DNA of 64,000 nucleotides from Delphinapterus leucas (Eukaryota > Chordata > Mammalia > Artiodactyla > Monodontidae), in NCBI RefSeq assembly GCF_002288925.2, contig NW_022098072.1:22303489-22367488 (forward strand), in the 5' to 3' direction. The notes under the pieces are model-generated. The model had not been told where the DNA came from and made no database searches. It saw only the letters and a program-made list of their open reading frames with translations. Below are positions 59,971 through 64,000 of the stretch, one piece after another. The position numbers and the translations under genes are program-made. Numbering within the stretch: the stretch's first letter is position 1; every line of letters starts with the position of its first letter.

Positions 59971-60077
59971 GTGCTCGCTTCAGCAGCACATATACCCAAA
60001 TTGGAACAATACAGAGAAGATTAGCATGGCCCCTGCACAAGGATGACACGCAAATTCATGAAGCGTTCCATATTTTT
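59971..60077 (+). pseudogene. RNU6: U6 spliceosomal snRNA copy (full length)
   Basis: All 107 nt of U6 align without gaps, from gtgctcgcttcagcagcaca to ttccatattttt, including the conserved ACAGAGA box (60011-60017). Six substitutions are seen; four are CpG-to-CpA changes, as expected for a silenced, methylated copy. No TATA/PSE promoter lies upstream, only a SINE body. It is the 5' part of a chimeric retrocopy. Confidence 0.95.
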
Positions 60078-61059
60078 TTTTCCCTTCCCCAGGTGATGGT
60101 GTAATTCAGTAACGGGTGCAAAGGCAAAACTGCTGCGGTCCTTGTAGACCATTCAGGGTCTAGACTGGCCCTTTGTGCTGCCCTTTGGACCTTGTGAGGA
60201 TTGGGGCGGGGGCCCTTTCCTTACCCCCTAGAAGTGATGAATTTCAATTCTGTCTCAGTCATCAGCCTCAGGTGTGACCTTTCTGTACAATCATTTCCTC
60301 TGAGGTTTGAGGATAAAAATAAGTTAAGGAGAAAGGGGGTTTTAATCTTCAGGAAATTAAGAGTTAAATACAGCAGAAACTGGAAGGAAAATATTAGGGA
60401 AGTAGAGATAAAACTGTACATTTTTTGAAAAGCACCAGGTAATTCAGCATATTCCTAGTCCTTTATTATTAGTGTATATAAGATCGTTTATGTGCATAAT
60501 TAATATATAATCAATTTGACATATTTTTCAAAATAGAGGGTTTGAGATGTATAGTAATGGGCAAGAATCATCCATAAACTATTGGGACCTGAATGGGGTT
60601 TGTCACGTGCATGAAATGTTGTTAAATGCTTATGAGAAATGTTGCTATTTTATTCACCAATTCAATCAGTGAGTGACTTGATCAGCCATTTCTAAAACCT
60701 ATGTGAGCTGGGTGCTGGCGAGATGTGGAGAATTCAGATGTTACTCTTCGGTTCTTTACCTTTGTTTAAGGGGTTTAGTTCCTTCCCCATGGGCTGAAAA
60801 TCTTCAAGGGGGCATCTTGGCAGACTTCTCTGTTTCCTCCTTTTTGCAGTCTCTGTTTTTTCAGCAGGCAAACTACTTTAAGCCATTTCAAGATAATGAA
60901 CATTAAGTATGTCAGTTTTTCTGCTTTGTCTCATTTGGATCTCACTGTTTTGTTAAAATGTAATGTTTTACCAGGGTAGTTTATTTCTTCTCTTTACACT
61001 TTCTGGTGGAAAGTGCCTTGAAATAAATAAAATGTGAGAATATTCTGGTAAAAAAATAA
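59971..61059 (+). mobile_element. U6 snRNA/polyadenylated-transcript chimeric retrocopy
   Basis: U6 (107 nt) runs straight into about 970 bases of non-U6 sequence ending with two overlapping AATAAA hexamers (61022-61031), then an A-rich tail from 61050. A related 14-bp repeat ends the left flank (aaaaaacagaagca, 59957-59970) and the right flank (aagaagaagaagca, 61060-61073), and the host SINE continues afterwards. This is the pattern of an L1-mediated template-switch product. The source of the 3' part was not identified. Confidence 0.82.
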
Positions 61060-61066
61060 AAGAAGA

Positions 61067-61130
61067 AGAAGCAATATTGTAACAAATTCAACAGAGACTT
61101 TAAAAATGGCCCACATCAAAAAAAATTTAA
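61067..61130 (+). mobile_element. CHR-type SINE, 3' tail (split by insertion)
   Basis: The text agcaatattgtaacaaattc onwards to 'ggcccacatcaaaaaaaa' is the tail seen intact, in reverse, in the SINE at 55201-55363. Confidence 0.9.
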
Positions 61131-61146
61131 AAAGAAAAGGTATTGT

Positions 61147-61930
61147 GATATTATAGGAAATATATATTTGGTCTTTGTGTCCCCCTCCATGCCCTTCTTG
61201 ATACAGAACTCCTAAAACCCTTGGAATTTTCTGAGTGACAGAGTGTCTTTTGTTATTCATAACAAGCCCCTTTCAACCGTGTCTGAGTTCGTGCTAATGA
61301 GGTGATTCTTGGTGGACCTCTAGATAGCTTCAGGACCAGGAGTGGTCTCCAAAAGACCAAGCCTTGATTAGAGGGTTGGAACTTTCAGTCCCACCCCCCA
61401 ACCACTGGGGAGGGGTGAGGAGAGGGGATAGAGATGGAGTTCAATCACCAATGGCCAGTGATTTGATCAGTCATACCCTTGCAATGAGGTCTCCATAAAC
61501 ATCCCTAAACAGGGTTTGGAGAGCTTCCAGGTTGGTGAACACATCCACATGCTGGAAGGATGAAGCGCCCCAGCTCCACAGGGACAGATGCTTTTGCACT
61601 CAGGACCCTTCTGGACCTCACCTATGTGCCTCTTCATTTGGCTGTTCATTTGCCTCTTTTATACTTAACCAGTAAATGTTTTCCTGAGTTCTGCGGGCCA
61701 TTTTAGCAAATTATCATACCTGAGGAAGGGGTCATGGGAACCCCCAATTTGTAGCTGGTTGGTCAGAATTACTGGTGGCCTAGGAGTTGTGATTGGCATC
61801 TGAAGTGGGGGCAGCCTTGTGGGACTGAGCCCTTTCACTTGTGGGATCTGACACTAACTCCAGATAGATAGTATCAGAATTGAATCAAATTGTTGGACAT
61901 CCAGCTGGTGTTGGGGAATTACAGAGGTAT
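61147..61930 (+). mobile_element. solo ERVL-type LTR (MLT2-like)
   Basis: It starts 'tgtgatattataggaaatat'-like and includes 'ggtttggagagcttccaggt', 'ttggtgaacacatccaca' and 'ggatctgacactaactccag'. It belongs to the same family as the minus-strand LTR at 46757-47640. No internal viral sequence follows. Confidence 0.78.
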
Positions 61931-62028
61931 AAAGAGCAAACAGTGAAAAATCACCTTTACTGTCCTATCCCCTAGCTCCTGTTTCCCTCCTTGGGCCAAG
62001 AGACAGCTGCTATTATCAGTTACTTAGT

Positions 62029-62410
62029 GCTATGGACTAAATTGTATCCCCCCCCTCCCAAATTCATATGTTGAAGGCTTAAGTCCCCCCACCCCAATGG
62101 GATGGTATCTTGAGATGGAGCCCTTGGGAGGTAGTTGGGTTTTGATGAGGTCATAAGAGTAGAGCCCCCATAATGGGATTAGATTAGTGCCCTTATAAGA
62201 AGAGATACCAGAGAGCTTACTCCCTCTCCACCATGTGAACACACAGGGAGAAGAGAGCCATCTTCAGCCAGGAAGAGAGTCCTCGCCAGGACGTGAGCAT
62301 GCTAACACCCTGATCCCAGACTTCCAGCCTCCAGAACAGTGAGAAAATTCATTTTTCTTTAAGCTATCTAGTCTGTGGCATCTAGTCTAGTTGCAGACTG
62401 ACCTAAGATA
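62029..62410 (+). mobile_element. MaLR LTR (MST/THE1-like)
   Basis: It starts tgctatggactaaattgta, includes 'cccaaattcatatgttgaag', 'ccaccatgtgaacacacagg' and 'ccagcctccagaacagtgag', the usual order of an MST LTR. Confidence 0.85.
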
Positions 62411-62459
62411 CTGGGGATCCACTCAGAAATACTTTATGAATAAACAAGCAAAACTAAAT

Positions 62460-63010
62460 ATATTTCTATTAGTTTCCTTTTTTCACACAAATGGTTCTGC
62501 ACCTTGCCGTACTCTGTCTTGAAGAATAATCCAAGTCACTACATCTCTTTTTTCAATAGTTGCATGACATTTTTTCCATTGTATGAATATACAGTAGTTC
62601 ATTTAACCAAACTTCTGTTGCTGAACATTTAGATTGTTTCCAGTATTTTGTAATTACAAATTATACTACAATGAATAACTTTGCACATATACCATTTGCA
62701 CATATGAGAGGTATTTGTTGGCTAATTTCCTAGAAATGATTGCTGGGTGGAAGTATATTCATATCTATAATCTTGATAGATATTGCCAAATTGCCCTTCA
62801 GAGTCATTGTGCCAATTTACACTCCATTCAGTATGTGTAATAATGTTTATTTTTCCCTCACTTTCACTTGCATAGTATGTTAGCAAACTTATGAGATTTG
62901 CCAAATTGATATATAAAATGTTCTTTTTAGTTTTTCTTCTTTTTTTGCATTTCCTTATTATATGTGAGATTATCTTTCTATATATTTAAGAGCCTTCTGT
63001 GTTTTCTTCA
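62460..63010 (-). mobile_element. old L1/HAL1-like 3' region
   Basis: In reverse it has L1-like phrases ('tgtttccagtattttgtaat', 'agaaatgattgctgggtgga', 'gccaaattgcccttcagagt') at high divergence. Confidence 0.65.
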
Positions 63011-63017
63011 ACAGTAC

Positions 63018-64000
63018 ATCCTTTTTTATTTATTTATTTATTTTTAACATCTTTATTGGAGTATAATTGCTTTACAATGGTGTGTTAGTTTCTGCTTTAT
63101 AACAAAGTGAATCAGTTATACATATACATATGTACCCATATGTCTTCCCTCTTGCGTCTCCCTCCCTCCCACCCTCCCTATCCCACCCCTCTAGGTGGTC
63201 ACAAAGCACCGAGCTGATCTCCCTGTACCATGCGGCTGCTTCCCATTGGCTATCTATTTTACGTTTGGTAGTGTATATATGTCCATGCCACTCTCTCGCT
63301 TTGTCACAGCTTACCCTTCCCCCTCCCCATATCCTCAAGTCCATTCTCTAGTAGGTCTGTGTCTTTATTCCCGTCTTACCCCTAGGTTCTTAATGACATT
63401 TTTTTTCTTTTTTCCTTAGATTCCATATATATGTGTTAGCATACGGTATTTGTTTTTCTCTTTCTGACTGACTTCACTCTGTATGACAGACTCTAGGTCC
63501 ATCCACCTCACTACAAATAACTCAATTTCGTTTCTTTTTATGGCTGAGTAATATTCCATTGTATATACATGCCACAACTTCTTTATCCGTTCATCAGATG
63601 ATGGACACTTAGGTTGCTTCCATGACCTGGCTATTGTAAATAGAGCTGCAATGAATATTTTGGTACATGACTCTTTTTGAATTATGGTTTTCTCAGGGTA
63701 TATGCCCAGTAGTGGGATTGCTGGGTCATATGGTAGTTCTATTTGTAGTTTTCTAAGGAACCTCCATACTGTTCTCCACAGTGGCTGTATCAATTTACAT
63801 TCCCACCAACAGTGTAGGAGGGTTCCCTTTTCTCCACACCCTCTCCAGCATTTATTGTTTCTAGATTTTTTGATGATGGCCATTCTGACTGGTGTGAGAT
63901 GATATCTCATTGTAGTTTTGATTTGCATTTCTCCAATGATTAGTGACGTTGAGCATTCTTTCATGTGTTTGTTGGCAGTCTGTATATCTTCTTTGGAGAA
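63018..64000 (-). mobile_element. young L1, 3' end (continues beyond window)
   Basis: The 3' UTR is at the left ('atctttattggagtataatt', after an (attt)n tail). ORF2 sequence starts on the minus strand at or beyond 64000 and ends at a stop at about 63416. The frame is uninterrupted over at least 182 codons and holds [20 protein letters not shown] and [13 protein letters not shown]. The intact frame suggests a comparatively recent copy. Confidence 0.93.

Noticed and set aside
59971..60077. Functional U6 snRNA gene
   Set aside because: No upstream PSE/TATA, CpG-decay substitutions, and it is embedded in a retrocopy inside a SINE.
46757..61930. One ERVL provirus between the two MLT2-like LTRs
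   Set aside because: The LTRs have opposite orientation and the sequence between them is L1, SINE, L2 and a retropseudogene, with no internal retroviral genes.
63416..63964. Intact 182-codon minus-strand frame as a host gene
   Set aside because: It is the C-terminal part of L1 ORF2 (CWWEC and MEYYSAIK motifs).
1..64000. CRISPR arrays, operons or phage-like systems
   Set aside because: The window is vertebrate DNA; tandem repeats seen are microsatellites or SINE internal units without spacer structure.

Overview
This window is mammalian nuclear DNA and almost certainly from a cetacean. It is littered with tRNA-derived CHR-type SINEs: a short form ending near 'gaggcccgcgtaccgc' plus a poly(A) run, and a long form ending in an (aaat)n tail. 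Several keep sharp target-site duplications (TSDs). There are also cetartiodactyl L1s, L2/MIR relics and old ERVL/MaLR LTRs. Genes have large introns with GT-AG borders. I cannot tell baleen from toothed whale.

Two protein-coding loci are present, both on the minus strand. At the left edge lies the first coding exon of DDO (D-aspartate oxidase); the rest runs off the window. From 12.1 to 45.1 kb lies a complete, apparently intact SLC22A16 (organic cation/carnitine transporter OCT6/CT2). I located eight coding exons, each junction has GT-AG signals and the correct phase, and together they encode 577 codons plus stop. Exon 1 sits in a CpG island at about 44.5-45.6 kb that holds the promoter. 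The order DDO then SLC22A16, same strand, matches the human 6q21 arrangement as I know it; CDK19, the next human gene, is not reached.

Layout. 0-12 kb: DDO exon, its presumed 5' flank, an L1 with a complete 5' end but no 3' end (6.8-10.3 kb), and SINEs. 12-45 kb: SLC22A16 with repeat-rich introns, including a 207-bp fold-back DNA transposon inside an old L1 (intron 3), a 30-base pure C run (intron 7) and a 93-bp inverted duplication (intron 1). 45-64 kb: intergenic sequence made mostly of nested repeats. These include an L1 split by an ERVL solo LTR, SINE-in-SINE, an ATP6V0E1 processed pseudogene inside an L2-like repeat, a U6 snRNA fused to about 1 kb of an unidentified polyadenylated transcript inserted in a SINE, two LTRs, and a young L1 cut by the window end.

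The observations most worth checking are the U6/mRNA chimeric retrocopy (59,971-61,059), the fold-back hAT-like element with 8-bp TSD (26,752-26,958) and the inverted duplication in SLC22A16 intron 1. I saw no prokaryotic-type system, CRISPR array or novel host gene. All repeat names come from remembered family features, not from a search.
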